Counted from the first letter of the stretch, positions 17,394 to 25,566 are shown. The stretch: 64,000 bases of DNA from Candidatus Parachristensenella avicola (GCA_904420205.1 CAJFUN010000023.1:1-64000); one strand, 5' to 3'. Numbers and translations: made by a program. Notes: generated by a model not told the origin, from the letters alone.

Positions 17394-18317
17394 ATGATTT
17401 TCCCCGCCAAGCTAAGGCCAGGAAGCCGGGTAGCGCTGCTGTCGCCGGCCGGCCCTGTGCCGCCGGAGCGGCTGCGCCCGGCGGTGGAGGCGGTGCGCCG
17501 CCTGGGGTTGGAGCCGCTAGTATATGAAAGCTGCCGCGCCCAGCGCGGCTACCTAGCCGGCAGTGACGAGCTGCGTGCCAGCGATGTCATGCGGGCTTTT
17601 TTGGACGACGCAATAGAGGGAATCTGGTGCATCCGGGGTGGATATGGGTCGCAGCGGATGATGAACCGGCTGGATTGGGCGGCCATTGCCGCTCATCCCA
17701 AGTTCTTCGGAGGATATAGCGATATTACGGCGCTGCACATTATGCTGAATCAGCGCTGCGGCTTTGTCAGTTATCATATGCCCATGCCCTCAACCGAGGT
17801 GTACAAGCCGCTGGATCACGATACTGCATCCTGGATGAAAAGAGCGCTTTTTGGCTCGCTGGCCGGGCCCTACAAGCTGCCGGAAGGCAGGCGTTTTACC
17901 CGGTTGACCGGGGGCTGTGCCCGCGGGCGGCTCGTAGGCGGCAACCTTTCGCTGGTCGTCTCCTCCCTGGGCACGGATTATGAGATCGATACCTGCGGTA
18001 AGCTGCTCTTTCTGGAGGATGTGGACGAAGCGCCCTACCGGATAGATGGCATGATGCAGCAGCTGGCCGCGGCGGGTAAGCTGAAAAGTGCGGCGGGGAT
18101 CATTCTGGGCGATTGGACAGACTGCCGGGCCCGGGAACCGGAGCGGTCCCTGACCCTAATGGAAGTGTTTCAGGACCATATCGCTACGGCGGGCGTGCCG
18201 GCAGTGATGGGCCTTGCCTGTGGCCATAGCCTGCCCACAGGCAGCCTGCCGCTGGGGGCCATGGCTCGGCTGGATGCCGATACGCTTCATTTTGTCATCG
18301 AGGAGGACGGAGTATGA
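17394..18317 (+). CDS. ldcA: LD-carboxypeptidase, peptidase S66 family
   Basis: 307 aa from ATG 17394 (AAAGGAG SD). S66 features: N-terminal RVALLSPAGP, IRGGYGSQR (81-88), nucleophile in FGGYSDITALH (Ser109), general-base Glu in LFLEDVDEAPYRID (E208) and His in ACGHSLPTGSLPLG (His278), the Ser-Glu-His triad of LdcA. Cytoplasmic: it removes the terminal D-Ala from the L,D bond of murein tetrapeptides, producing tripeptides that can be reused or degraded. It sits between the importer and the second serine hydrolase, which overlaps its stop by ATGA. Bacillus homologue in the analogous operon is ykfA. Confidence 0.92.
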   Translation: MIFPAKLRPGSRVALLSPAGPVPPERLRPAVEAVRRLGLEPLVYESCRAQRGYLAGSDELRASDVMRAFLDDAIEGIWCIRGGYGSQRMMNRLDWAAIAAHPKFFGGYSDITALHIMLNQRCGFVSYHMPMPSTEVYKPLDHDTASWMKRALFGSLAGPYKLPEGRRFTRLTGGCARGRLVGGNLSLVVSSLGTDYEIDTCGKLLFLEDVDEAPYRIDGMMQQLAAAGKLKSAAGIILGDWTDCRAREPERSLTLMEVFQDHIATAGVPAVMGLACGHSLPTGSLPLGAMARLDADTLHFVIEEDGV

Positions 18318-19105
18318 ACAGAGCGCGCGTAAGCGCCGAACTGGAGAGCATGGCCGCTGAAGCGCCGGCCAAGGTTAGCCTGCTTTGGCAAGGGATGACG
18401 GAAGACGAACCTTGGGCTGCCTTTGCACCCGATGAAGAAACAATATCGGCCAGTACCATCAAAACCCCGCTGATGATGGCGCTGCTGGACCGCGTTCGTC
18501 AGGGCCAATTCTCGCTTGAGGATCAGGTGGACGTAACGGAGACGATGATCTTACCGGACAGCCGCTTTTTTGAACAGGGCCCGGGGCGGTATTCGCTGGA
18601 CGAAATCATGCGGTTTATGATCACGGCCAGCGATAACAGCTGCACCAACATGCTGATCCAAATGCTCGGCATGGATGCGATAAACGGCTACTTCGCTTCC
18701 CTGGGCCTGAAAACAACGCGGCTGGAGCGGATGATGCTGGACTTTGATGCGATTGCCGCCGGGCGCAACAACTATACCACCGCGCGGGAGCAGTTTTGGA
18801 TTTTCCGCAGCCTCTATAGGGGGCAGGCGCTGACGGAACCGCTTTGCAAGATGGCGCTTTCCGTGCTCATGGATAACCGGGACTATGAACTTTTTTACCG
18901 TTACCTGCCCCGGAACCTTACCGTGGCCCATAAAACCGGCGGCTTACCAGGCCTATCCCATGACAGCGGGATCTTTTACCGGCCCGGCGGCGATTTTTAT
19001 CTTGGTGTGTTTGTGTCTGAAGCCCCGGATGAGCGGATGGGCCCCAGGCTGATCGGGGCGATGGCCAGGAAAATATGGGACGAAATGGAAAAGGAGGAAG
19101 CATGA
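18314..19105 (+). CDS. Class A beta-lactamase-fold serine hydrolase (copy 2)
   Basis: 263 aa. SxxK as STIK (Ser47-Lys50), SDN as SDNSC (106-108), KTG as HKTGG (207-209), and an NNYTT segment at 152-156 where class A lactamases carry the ExxLN omega loop. No signal peptide. It shares the architecture of the hydrolase at 9819 but is clearly diverged, so the operon keeps two different copies. Likely a cytoplasmic hydrolase acting on D-Ala- or muropeptide-type substrates, not a resistance lactamase. Translationally coupled to ldcA upstream and to the NlpC/P60 gene downstream (ATGA overlaps). Confidence 0.85.
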   Translation: MNRARVSAELESMAAEAPAKVSLLWQGMTEDEPWAAFAPDEETISASTIKTPLMMALLDRVRQGQFSLEDQVDVTETMILPDSRFFEQGPGRYSLDEIMRFMITASDNSCTNMLIQMLGMDAINGYFASLGLKTTRLERMMLDFDAIAAGRNNYTTAREQFWIFRSLYRGQALTEPLCKMALSVLMDNRDYELFYRYLPRNLTVAHKTGGLPGLSHDSGIFYRPGGDFYLGVFVSEAPDERMGPRLIGAMARKIWDEMEKEEA

Positions 19106-19914
19106 AAGCCACTGTCATCACCCCCATCGGCCCGCTGATGAGTGAACCAAGCGCGGATTGCGAGCGGGCGGACGAGGCGCTGGCCGGCATGGTTGTGGAG
19201 CTGGGCGAGAGCCGGAACGGCTATGTAAAGGCAACTACAGAGTACGGCTATACGGGCTATATGCCCGAGCGCTGCTTGATGATGGACGAAGTAAAAAGCC
19301 GGGCCTGGGCCGAGCGGCCGCTGCGCCAGATAACCCGGGCAGCACTGGATGTCATGGACGAGCCGCGGGTTCAGGCGCGGATATTGAATACGCTGCCCCG
19401 GGGAGCCAGGCTGGCTGAACTGGACAGGAGACAGGGATGGGCCGCGGTAGAACTGCCCGACGGCAGACAGGGCTATGTCCGTGCCAGTGGACTGGCGCCT
19501 CGCCCGGATACGCCCTGGCAGCATCGCAGCGTATGGGAACTGCGCAGCGATTTGGCCCGCAACGCTCTAGCCTACATGGGGGTTCAGTATCGCTGGGGCG
19601 GTAAAACGCCCTGGGGAATCGACTGCTCCGGTTTGTGCTCCATGGCCTATCTCCTGGCGGGCGTGATCATTTACCGGGACGCCGACATCCGGCCGGATTA
19701 TCCAATCCATGAGATTGCGATGGAGCGGATCGGTCAAGGGGATCTTATCTTCTTCCCCGGCCACGTAGCCCTCTATCTGGGCGATGGACGGTATATTCAT
19801 GCGACCGCTGCCGAAGGCAGCGACGGCGTGGTGGTCAACTCGCTGCGCCCGGATGATTCCGACTTCCGGGAGGATCTATATACCTCGGTCACCATGGTGG
19901 GGAGTTTGTTTTAG
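19102..19914 (+). CDS. ykfC: NlpC/P60 endopeptidase with SH3-like domains (gamma-D-Glu-diamino acid)
   Basis: 270 aa from ATG 19102 (AAGGAGG; the open frame from 19075 is not supported). Two N-terminal SH3b-like repeats (about 1-60 and 75-135; compare GYTGYMPERC and GRQGYVRASG) precede an NlpC/P60 domain: catalytic Cys in GIDCSGLC (Cys175), His in PGHVALYLGDG (His221) and third polar residue in YIHATA (His233). The absence of a signal peptide fits the cytosolic YkfC type, which cuts L-Ala-gamma-D-Glu from the diamino acid and so feeds the epimerase. Its TAG is followed without a gap by the amidohydrolase start. Confidence 0.92.
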   Translation: MKATVITPIGPLMSEPSADCERADEALAGMVVELGESRNGYVKATTEYGYTGYMPERCLMMDEVKSRAWAERPLRQITRAALDVMDEPRVQARILNTLPRGARLAELDRRQGWAAVELPDGRQGYVRASGLAPRPDTPWQHRSVWELRSDLARNALAYMGVQYRWGGKTPWGIDCSGLCSMAYLLAGVIIYRDADIRPDYPIHEIAMERIGQGDLIFFPGHVALYLGDGRYIHATAAEGSDGVVVNSLRPDDSDFREDLYTSVTMVGSLF

Positions 19915-21537
19915 ATGGATATAATACTGATTAACGGCCGGATCCATACCCAGGATCCGGAGCGGCCCTTTGCATCCGCCCTTGCCGTCGAAGGGAACCG
20001 CATCGCGGCGGTAGGGGGCAACGACTTGATCCGGCGGGCCGGAGCCGGCGCGCAGATCATCGACCTTAACGGGCGTTGTGTGACGCCCGGCCTGGTCGAC
20101 AGCCATATGCACACCGCGCACATGGCGCTTTCTTTGGGCGAGGTGCAGCTTTACGGCTGCAAAAGCCTGGAGCAGATGAAGCAGGCAGTGCGGGACTTCA
20201 TTCGACAGCGGCAGATCCCCGAAGGCCAATGGGTCCGGGGATGCGGATGGAACCAAGACCTCTTTGCCGAGGGACGCCTACCGGACCGGCATGATCTGGA
20301 TGCGATCTCCGACCGCCACCCCATCGTGCTAGCCCGGGTATGCGGCCATTGCCTGGTGGCCAACAGCTTGGCCATGCAGGTCAAGGGCGTTGGCCCCGGG
20401 ACCGTCTGCCCGCCCGGCGGCAGCTTTAGCTTCAGCGAGGACGGCCAGCCGGACGGGCTGTTCTACGAGGATGCTATGGCGCTGATGAGAAGCGGGGAGG
20501 AAATGGATCAGGCCGAGGTGGAAGCGCTGCTGCTTTCGGGCATGAGACAGGCCGCCGCGCTGGGCCTTACCGCCTTGGGAAGCGAGGACCTTGGCGCACT
20601 GCCCTGCTCCTGGGAGCGGGTAATTGCAGCCTATCATGCCCTAGCCAGGCGAGGAGAGATGCCTGTGCGGGTGGTGGAGCAGTGCCTCCTGCCCGATGCG
20701 GAGACGCTGCTGGACTTTTTCGAGCGGGGGTATGGCCCGGGATGGGGTGATGACTTTTTCCGGCTGGGGCCGCTCAAGCTGCTGGCCGACGGCTCGCTGG
20801 GCGCGCGTTCCGCTTATCTGCGAAGTGACTATCAGGACGACCCCGGAAACTGCGGCATTCCTCTCTATACCCAGGAGCAGCTGGACAGGATGGTGCTGAC
20901 GGCCCACCGGCGCGGTATGGCCGTAGCCATCCATGCCATTGGAGATGGGGCCATTGAGATGGTACTGAATGCTGTGGCCGCAGCGCAGGCACGCTGCCCC
21001 AATCCTACGCTGCGCCATGGCATTATCCATTGCCAGATTACAGATACGGCGCTGCTAAAGCGGATCCAAACGCAGCGGATGCAGGTCTTTGCCCAGCCAG
21101 TATTTTTGGAATATGATCTTTCTATGGCGCAGGCGCGTGTGGGCCGGGCGCTGGCTTCCACCAGTTATGCATTCAAAACCATGCTGGATCTGGGCATCCC
21201 GGTTTCAGCTGGGAGCGATTGCCCCGTGGAGTCGTTAGATCCGCTTTGCGGGCTATACTGCGCCGTGACACGGCGGGACTATCAGGGCGAGCCCCCGGCA
21301 GGATGGTTTCCGGAGCAATGCTTGAGCATCCAGGAGGCGTTGCGGCTTTATACGGTGGCGGGCGCACAAGCCCTGGGCCTGGGCGGGCAAACCGGCATAT
21401 TGGCCCCCGGCATGCTGGCTGATTTTACCGTATTTGACCGCGATTTATATGCGCTAAAACCGGATGCGATCCGCAGCGCGCAGGTGGAGATGACGGTTAT
21501 GGATGGGAAGGTACGCTATCAGCGGGTGCAATCTTGA
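19915..21537 (+). CDS. Amidohydrolase, YtcJ/amidohydrolase-3 family
   Basis: 540 aa. N-terminal beta-sandwich (IILINGRIHTQDP), metal-binding HxH in PGLVDSHMHTAH (His64, His66), later metal/substrate His in VAIHAIGDGAIEMV and RHGIIHCQ, and the Asp of SAGSDCPVESLDP, all typical of YtcJ-type metal-dependent hydrolases that cleave amides of unknown natural substrates. Last gene of the recycling operon; it starts at the base after the preceding stop. Context suggests hydrolysis of an N-acyl amino acid or amide derived from wall peptides, but the family gives no specificity. Confidence 0.88.
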   Translation: MDIILINGRIHTQDPERPFASALAVEGNRIAAVGGNDLIRRAGAGAQIIDLNGRCVTPGLVDSHMHTAHMALSLGEVQLYGCKSLEQMKQAVRDFIRQRQIPEGQWVRGCGWNQDLFAEGRLPDRHDLDAISDRHPIVLARVCGHCLVANSLAMQVKGVGPGTVCPPGGSFSFSEDGQPDGLFYEDAMALMRSGEEMDQAEVEALLLSGMRQAAALGLTALGSEDLGALPCSWERVIAAYHALARRGEMPVRVVEQCLLPDAETLLDFFERGYGPGWGDDFFRLGPLKLLADGSLGARSAYLRSDYQDDPGNCGIPLYTQEQLDRMVLTAHRRGMAVAIHAIGDGAIEMVLNAVAAAQARCPNPTLRHGIIHCQITDTALLKRIQTQRMQVFAQPVFLEYDLSMAQARVGRALASTSYAFKTMLDLGIPVSAGSDCPVESLDPLCGLYCAVTRRDYQGEPPAGWFPEQCLSIQEALRLYTVAGAQALGLGGQTGILAPGMLADFTVFDRDLYALKPDAIRSAQVEMTVMDGKVRYQRVQS

Positions 21538-21559
21538 ATGGGCAGTGTGATATTGGGAC

Positions 21560-21588
21560 TGGACAAAGCTGATGGATGCGCGTACAAT
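21560..21588 (+). promoter_or_regulatory. Strong promoter in front of a non-coding RNA
   Basis: TGGACA (21560-21565), 17 bp, TACAAT (21583-21588). It lies right after the amidohydrolase stop and points into a region without any credible protein gene. Confidence 0.65.
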
Positions 21589-21594
21589 ATGAAC

Positions 21595-21812
21595 ATTATG
21601 GAGAGAGCAGCCAACGCTCTTTTCCGCCTGCAGCTTGTGCCGTGCGCTTAGGCGCGCGTGGATTGAAAAGTCCTATGGTTGAATACACTGACGGAAAGAC
21701 GGGGAACTGCGCGCTTAGGCGCGCGGGCAAGGGGCTATGGCGGCCCCCTAAAACGGCTGCAGGCCGTATCGCCAAAGCGCGGGATGTCCACAAGGACGTC
21801 CCGCGCTTTTCA
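21595..21812 (+). ncRNA. Structured non-coding RNA gene of unassigned family
   Basis: Transcript predicted from the promoter above to the terminator at 21774-21810, about 215 nt. Visible structure in order: AGAGC/GCTCT hairpin (21604-21621); a long-range helix GCCTGCAGCT (21626-21635) with GGCTGCAGGC (21755-21764); two near-identical hairpins closed by GCGC-TTAG-GCGC (21644-21655 and 21711-21722, 67 nt apart); a GNRA hairpin GGATT-GAAA-AGTCC (21660-21673); a purine-rich linker with ACGGAAAGACGGGGAAC; hairpin GGGGC...GCCCC (about 21731-21747). I do not see tmRNA, RNase P, SRP, 6S or T-box signatures. Candidates to test include the clostridial raiA motif, but I cannot assign it. Confidence 0.6.
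21774..21810 (+). terminator. Rho-independent terminator of the RNA gene
   Basis: AAAGCGCGGGATGTCC, loop ACAA, GGACGTCCCGCGCTTTT: a 16-bp stem with one G-T wobble and a T-run. Confidence 0.9.
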
Positions 21813-21936
21813 TTAAGGGCGATATTGAAGAAAACAATCTCACAATTTTTGCGAGAAAAGGCGCTGGAAGATGACAAAATTCGCGATTTTATGGAAAAAC
21901 CCATGGAAATTCTTTGACATATCCTGACGATTTATG

Positions 21937-21965
21937 TCGACAATGAACAGATAATTGGATATAAT
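21937..21965 (+). promoter_or_regulatory. Promoter of the small coiled-coil gene at 22035
   Basis: TCGACA (21937-21942), 17 bp, TATAAT (21960-21965) in an AT-rich stretch. Another TTGACA at 21914-21919 lacks a well-spaced -10. Confidence 0.6.
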
Positions 21966-22034
21966 TGGTAGGAAATGCGTTGACCCATTGAATATACTGG
22001 TTATGCAAATTATTCCAGGGAAGGGGGTACATTT

Positions 22035-22244
22035 ATGAATAGCTTTCATTCGGTCTGTTATACTGCATTCCTTTGCGCCGGGCACCTTGGCGTTTCCGGC
22101 GTGGGGAATCGTGAGGAAGAGATCCAGGAGCGCAAGCTAAGGGAAAAGTTGGAGGAGCTAAAGCAGCTCGTAAAGGACTTCGAGACGCTGGACGAAAAGC
22201 TCACCAAGCTGGAGCGGACAGTCCACGGCCAAATGGGCGATTAG
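22035..22244 (+). CDS. Small coiled-coil protein, unknown function (copy 1)
   Basis: 69 aa, ATG preceded by GAAGGGGG and a good promoter, so likely a true gene. Residues 1-25 are weakly hydrophobic (possibly a decayed signal sequence); residues 26-65 form a charged heptad helix, EEIQERKLREKLEELK, QLVKDFETLDEKLTKLE. The segment KQLVKDF..L..KL..LE is shared with the protein at 22457 (KQLVRDF..L..RL..LE), so the two are paralogues. No known domain. Follows the RNA gene by about 220 bp. Confidence 0.6.
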   Translation: MNSFHSVCYTAFLCAGHLGVSGVGNREEEIQERKLREKLEELKQLVKDFETLDEKLTKLERTVHGQMGD

Positions 22245-22397
22245 CCGTGATAAGCGGCTTTCGCCCGTTTGAGTTAGACGTATACGGCGATATGCGGTAC
22301 GGGCTTTCCCCGCGCTGTTTTTTATATAGATGTAAATTCGGCCCCAAATTGATGGATGACGAAGTTTCTCGAAAGATCATCGCAGCGCTTCCCTGCA

Positions 22398-22406
22398 TGG
22401 TAGAAT
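22398..22406 (+). promoter_or_regulatory. Extended -10 promoter candidate
   Basis: TG-G-TAGAAT at 22398-22406, about 50 bp upstream of the second small coiled-coil gene; no clear -35. Confidence 0.35.
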
Positions 22407-22456
22407 AACCTCGGCCCTTACACTGGACGGGAAATTAGAAGAAACGAGGAATCCTC

Positions 22457-22723
22457 ATGAAGATGGGAACCAAAATCGTCCTGACGGCTGCGGCCATGGC
22501 TTGTTTGGCTGCAGCTCCATCCAACGCATCGGCGGCGGGCCGCCATTCGACGATGGAGCCCTCCGCTGATGCGTGGCAGGCGCGAGCGCAGGTGTTGCTG
22601 GCGGATACCAAGCAGCTTGTCAGGGATTTTCAGCAGCTGGAGGCGCGCCTGGCGCTGCTGGAGAAGGACGTGCGCGAGTCGAAGGAGCGGCGGGCTGCTC
22701 TGTTTAGTCGAAGGACGAAATAG
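22457..22723 (+). CDS. Small exported coiled-coil protein, unknown function (copy 2)
   Basis: 88 aa. Clear Sec signal peptide MKMGTKIVLTAAAMACLAAAP with a likely cut after NASA (about residue 26), then a short Ser/Pro stretch and a helical C-terminal half with heptads (ARAQVLLADTKQLVRDFQQLE). It shares the KQLVxDFxxLxxxLxxLExxV core with the product of 22035. After export it would be a roughly 60-aa helical protein, perhaps oligomeric or wall-associated. The start has only a weak SD (GAGGA). A strong terminator follows. Confidence 0.65.
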   Translation: MKMGTKIVLTAAAMACLAAAPSNASAAGRHSTMEPSADAWQARAQVLLADTKQLVRDFQQLEARLALLEKDVRESKERRAALFSRRTK

Positions 22724-22804
22724 ACTGCGACACAGCGCCATCGCCGCAATGCCGGCGAATGGACAAACGAGGGACGCGCTGTTTCCATCGGATGGCGGGT
22801 TCAA

Positions 22805-22835
22805 ACCGGCGGCAGGCCGCCGGTTTTTCTTTTTG
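22805..22835 (+). terminator. Rho-independent terminator
   Basis: CCGGCGG-CAGG-CCGCCGG stem followed by TTTTTCTTTTT. Confidence 0.9.
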
Positions 22836-22857
22836 GGCATAGCCGGCAAAGGGGATC

Positions 22858-22886
22858 TGTTGCAAAGGCGGCATATCCTGTATAAT
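22858..22886 (+). promoter_or_regulatory. Promoter of the kinase gene at 22969
   Basis: TGTTGC (22858-22863), 17 bp, perfect TATAAT (22881-22886). Confidence 0.5.
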
Positions 22887-22968
22887 AAGCGCATCATGAA
22901 GCGGTTTCGCGGGAAGCGGATGCAGGCGGCGCTTGACCGCATGATGCTGGAAAAGGGAGGAAAGCACA

Positions 22969-23586
22969 ATGCCGATCATCTACTATTTGCCGGGATCGCC
23001 CTGTTGTGGAAAGAGCACCCTGGCCGAAGCACTGGCGCAGCGGCATGGGTTGATCCATGTGCGGTGCGACGACTATGAGGGCCCTTTCCTGGAACGGGGA
23101 GAACGCCTGGGCGTGGAGGCAGTCCGGCGGCTCGCCCGGCTCCTCCAGGGAAGCCGGGATGCCATGTGGCTTCGGACGCCGGAAGCGTTGCTGGATGACG
23201 AGCTGGCCTACTATGAAGCCACATTTGATTGGCTGATGGAGGCGGTGGAGGGCGTCCCCATGCCCGTGGTAGCGGAAGGCGCGGCGCTTTTGCCTTGGAG
23301 GCTGGCAGCCAGAGGAGTACCGGCCGAACGCGTAATCTGTATGACGCCTACGCCGGATTTCCAGCGGCGCCAGTATGCCCAGAGAGCATGGGTAGAGCCC
23401 TTCCTGGCACCGTGCAGCGATCCGGAACGCGCCTTTTCCAACTGGATGGATCGGGACGCACTATTTGCCCGCATGGTTGAAGCGGGCGCGCGCCAGGCCG
23501 GCTATGCCCATGCGTTGGTGGATGGCCGATGCAGCCCCGAGCAAGCCGTGATTTCAGCAGAAAAGTTTTTGGGGCTGGATGCTTGA
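22969..23586 (+). CDS. P-loop kinase-like ATPase
   Basis: 205 aa, SD GGGAGG. Walker A LPGSPCCGKSTLAEALA (G9-T17), then a switch-like HVRCDDYEGPF and VVAEGAALLPWRL, and a lid rich in Arg (TPDFQRRQYAQRAWVEPFL), the organisation of small shikimate/adenylate-kinase-like P-loop enzymes and zeta-toxin-type kinases. I cannot assign a substrate. Stand-alone gene with its own promoter, 50 bp upstream of a MerR regulator on the same strand. Confidence 0.7.
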   Translation: MPIIYYLPGSPCCGKSTLAEALAQRHGLIHVRCDDYEGPFLERGERLGVEAVRRLARLLQGSRDAMWLRTPEALLDDELAYYEATFDWLMEAVEGVPMPVVAEGAALLPWRLAARGVPAERVICMTPTPDFQRRQYAQRAWVEPFLAPCSDPERAFSNWMDRDALFARMVEAGARQAGYAHALVDGRCSPEQAVISAEKFLGLDA

Positions 23587-23636
23587 CCCTGACGTACCGT
23601 TAGGGATTATCCTGTTGCCAGGAGGTGAGGCATGTG

Positions 23637-24374
23637 ATGTACACCGTGCAGCAGGTTGCCCAAATCAGCCATGTCAGCGTCCGGACGCTGCACCATTACG
23701 ATAAGCTGGGGCTTCTGCCGCCGCGCAAGCGCAGCGAGGGAGGCTACCGGCTTTACGGCGAGGCGGAGCTGATACGCCTGAAGCGGATCCTTTTCCTTCG
23801 GGAGCTGGATTTCCCGCTGCGGGAAATCAGAATGCTGCTGGAGGGCCCGATGGACGAATGGGCGCTGAAAAGGCAGCGTGCGCTTCTAGAAGCGAAAAAA
23901 TGCCGCTTGGAGCGCCTGATAGAACGGATGGATCGCCTCCTGAAAGGAGAGGATCCCATGAATTTTGAGCATTTCGACGACGATCCCCAGCGCCAGGCTC
24001 GGAGGGCTTATGCCCAAGAGGCGCAGGAGCGCTATGGCGGGATGACCGAATATGCGGTCAGTCAGGCCCGAACCCAGGCCTATCATGCGGAGGATTGGGC
24101 GGCAATCCAGCGGGAAGCGCAGCTGATCTGGAAAGGATTTGCCGCTTGCGCTGATCCGGAAGGGCTGGAGGCGGCCGCTTATGTCGAGGCCTGGCAGAAC
24201 CACGTATCCCGTTGGTACTATCCCTGCTCCCTAGAGATTCTGGCAGGCCTGGGGCAGCTATATGGCAGCGATGAGCGCTTTGCCCGGCATATTGACCGGG
24301 AAGCGCCGGGCGCGGCCAAGACCATGAGCCAAGCGATCGCCGCCTATTGCGCGGCACGGAGCCCAGGGGCATAG
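23637..24374 (+). CDS. MerR-family transcriptional regulator with TipAS-like domain
   Basis: 245 aa from ATG 23637; the SD GGAGGTGA at 23621-23628 rules out the upstream GTG at 23625, and GTG 23634 is a close alternative. N-terminal winged helix MYTVQQVAQISHVSVRTLHHYDKLGLLPP with the GYRLY wing, dimerising coiled coil (about 75-105), then a C-terminal TipAS-like helical domain (residues about 120-240, with RYGGMTEYAVS). TipA-type regulators activate 19-bp-spaced promoters on binding hydrophobic or thiopeptide compounds. Possible controller of nearby genes or of the MerR-type promoters at 44.5 and 46.6 kb. Confidence 0.88.
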   Translation: MYTVQQVAQISHVSVRTLHHYDKLGLLPPRKRSEGGYRLYGEAELIRLKRILFLRELDFPLREIRMLLEGPMDEWALKRQRALLEAKKCRLERLIERMDRLLKGEDPMNFEHFDDDPQRQARRAYAQEAQERYGGMTEYAVSQARTQAYHAEDWAAIQREAQLIWKGFAACADPEGLEAAAYVEAWQNHVSRWYYPCSLEILAGLGQLYGSDERFARHIDREAPGAAKTMSQAIAAYCAARSPGA

Positions 24375-24410
24375 GGCGGATTTGGGCATCCGCAAACGTC
24401 ATTGCAGCAT

Positions 24411-24453
24411 AAAGCGGCCCCGGATACATGATTACCGTATCCGGGGCCGCTTT
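24411..24453. terminator. Bidirectional terminator
   Basis: AAAGCGGCCCCGGATA ... CGTATCCGGGGCCGCTTT, a 16-bp stem between convergent genes. Confidence 0.9.
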
Positions 24454-24462
24454 GTGTAAGAA

Positions 24463-25566
24463 TTACCGGGTGGCTGCGTTGGGGGCGACCAGAGGCAGGC
24501 GAATGGTAGCCAGGCAGATGCTACGGTTCATATGGCTGTAATCCTCGCCTTCGGCGCCATCGTAGGCCATCGCCAAGGTATGATCGTCCAGCTTTAGCAC
24601 GGTGGGCATACCAATCGCCCCCTTAACCGCTACCGTATTGTGTTTATCCAGCACTACGGCCTTGTTGGCGGGATTCCAGCAGTCGGTATCCTGCGTCCAG
24701 TAGACCCAGATGGCGTCCGTATAGGTATTGGTGGGATCGATATGATTGGTAAAAAGGTACCAGGTGCCCGTTGACGCCTCGTAATATACACTGGAATTCT
24801 CCACATCGTCTTCAAGAGGCGCCAGCGGCTTTTCATCAATATGCCAGAAATTCCCCTCCGCCTTGTCAAAGTCATCGGTGGCGTTCAGGTCGTTGGTCCG
24901 GGCAATACCGATCCCTCGGGTCAGTTCCCCCTCCATGGAGGCGGCCCCGAAGAACATCATGTATTTATAATGATCCGGATCACCTTCGCCGCGCCATTTG
25001 GGATTGCGCATGACGTGGCCGGCGCAGGCAGTATCGCTATAAAAGCTGCCGGGACGCAGCGGGAAGCAGACATGTTTGCTTTTGCCCGGTTCCTCGGTAA
25101 CCGGATGCCAGGGCCCCTCAATGGAATCGCTGCGGGCTAATAGCGTGGCATAGGGCACTTCAGGCGTGCTATCGGGCATTTGCCCGCGCGACCCGATATA
25201 AAACATGTAGTAAACGCCATCTTCTTGATAAATCCAGGGAGATACACGGCAGTAATAATCAAAGCGGTCGGCCGGAGACTGGTCGGGGTGGGCTTTCCGG
25301 GCGCCGGTCAGCTGTACGCCCTGCTTTTCCCAGTGGATGAGATCGCGGCTGCGAGCCCGAAGATTATAGTTCATTTTATATGCCACATCCAGCGGAGTCC
25401 AGCCATCGTGGAAAAGGTAAAAATAGGCGCCTTCGCGGTTGAGGATGGCTTCGCGAATGCCGCCGCCTTCAAAGGGATAAAGGGGCTCGCCTTTCCGGCT
25501 GGCCCGCAGGATTACGCCGTGATCGGTAACGCCGTCCAGGCGGTATTTGCATTGAATCTTACCCAT
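24463..25566 (-). CDS. GH43-like five-bladed beta-propeller glycosidase
   Basis: 367 aa from ATG 25566 (AGGAGG six nt upstream; the GTG two codons earlier overlaps the SD). The pattern of a beta-propeller glycosidase is clear: REAILNREGAYFYLFHDG, ARSRDLIHWEKQG, RVSPWIYQEDGVYYMFYIGSRG, SVYYEASTGTWYLFTNH, and a C-terminal GMPTVLKLDDHTLAMAYDG blade. It resembles GH43/GH117-type enzymes that remove terminal sugars. No signal peptide, so intracellular. Lies 3' of the GH39-like gene on the same strand, with a terminator between them, so it probably has its own promoter. Substrate unassigned. Confidence 0.75.
   Translation of the reverse strand: MGKIQCKYRLDGVTDHGVILRASRKGEPLYPFEGGGIREAILNREGAYFYLFHDGWTPLDVAYKMNYNLRARSRDLIHWEKQGVQLTGARKAHPDQSPADRFDYYCRVSPWIYQEDGVYYMFYIGSRGQMPDSTPEVPYATLLARSDSIEGPWHPVTEEPGKSKHVCFPLRPGSFYSDTACAGHVMRNPKWRGEGDPDHYKYMMFFGAASMEGELTRGIGIARTNDLNATDDFDKAEGNFWHIDEKPLAPLEDDVENSSVYYEASTGTWYLFTNHIDPTNTYTDAIWVYWTQDTDCWNPANKAVVLDKHNTVAVKGAIGMPTVLKLDDHTLAMAYDGAEGEDYSHMNRSICLATIRLPLVAPNAATR

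Noticed and set aside
21637..21736. CRISPR-like unit: two GCGCTTAGGCGCGCG copies 67 nt apart, the first followed by GTGGATTGAAAA as in type I-C repeats
   Set aside because: Only the 15-bp core is shared, the second copy lacks the ATTGAAA end, no cas genes are present, and a GNRA hairpin plus a long-range helix cross the supposed repeat-spacer border. A structured RNA explains it better.
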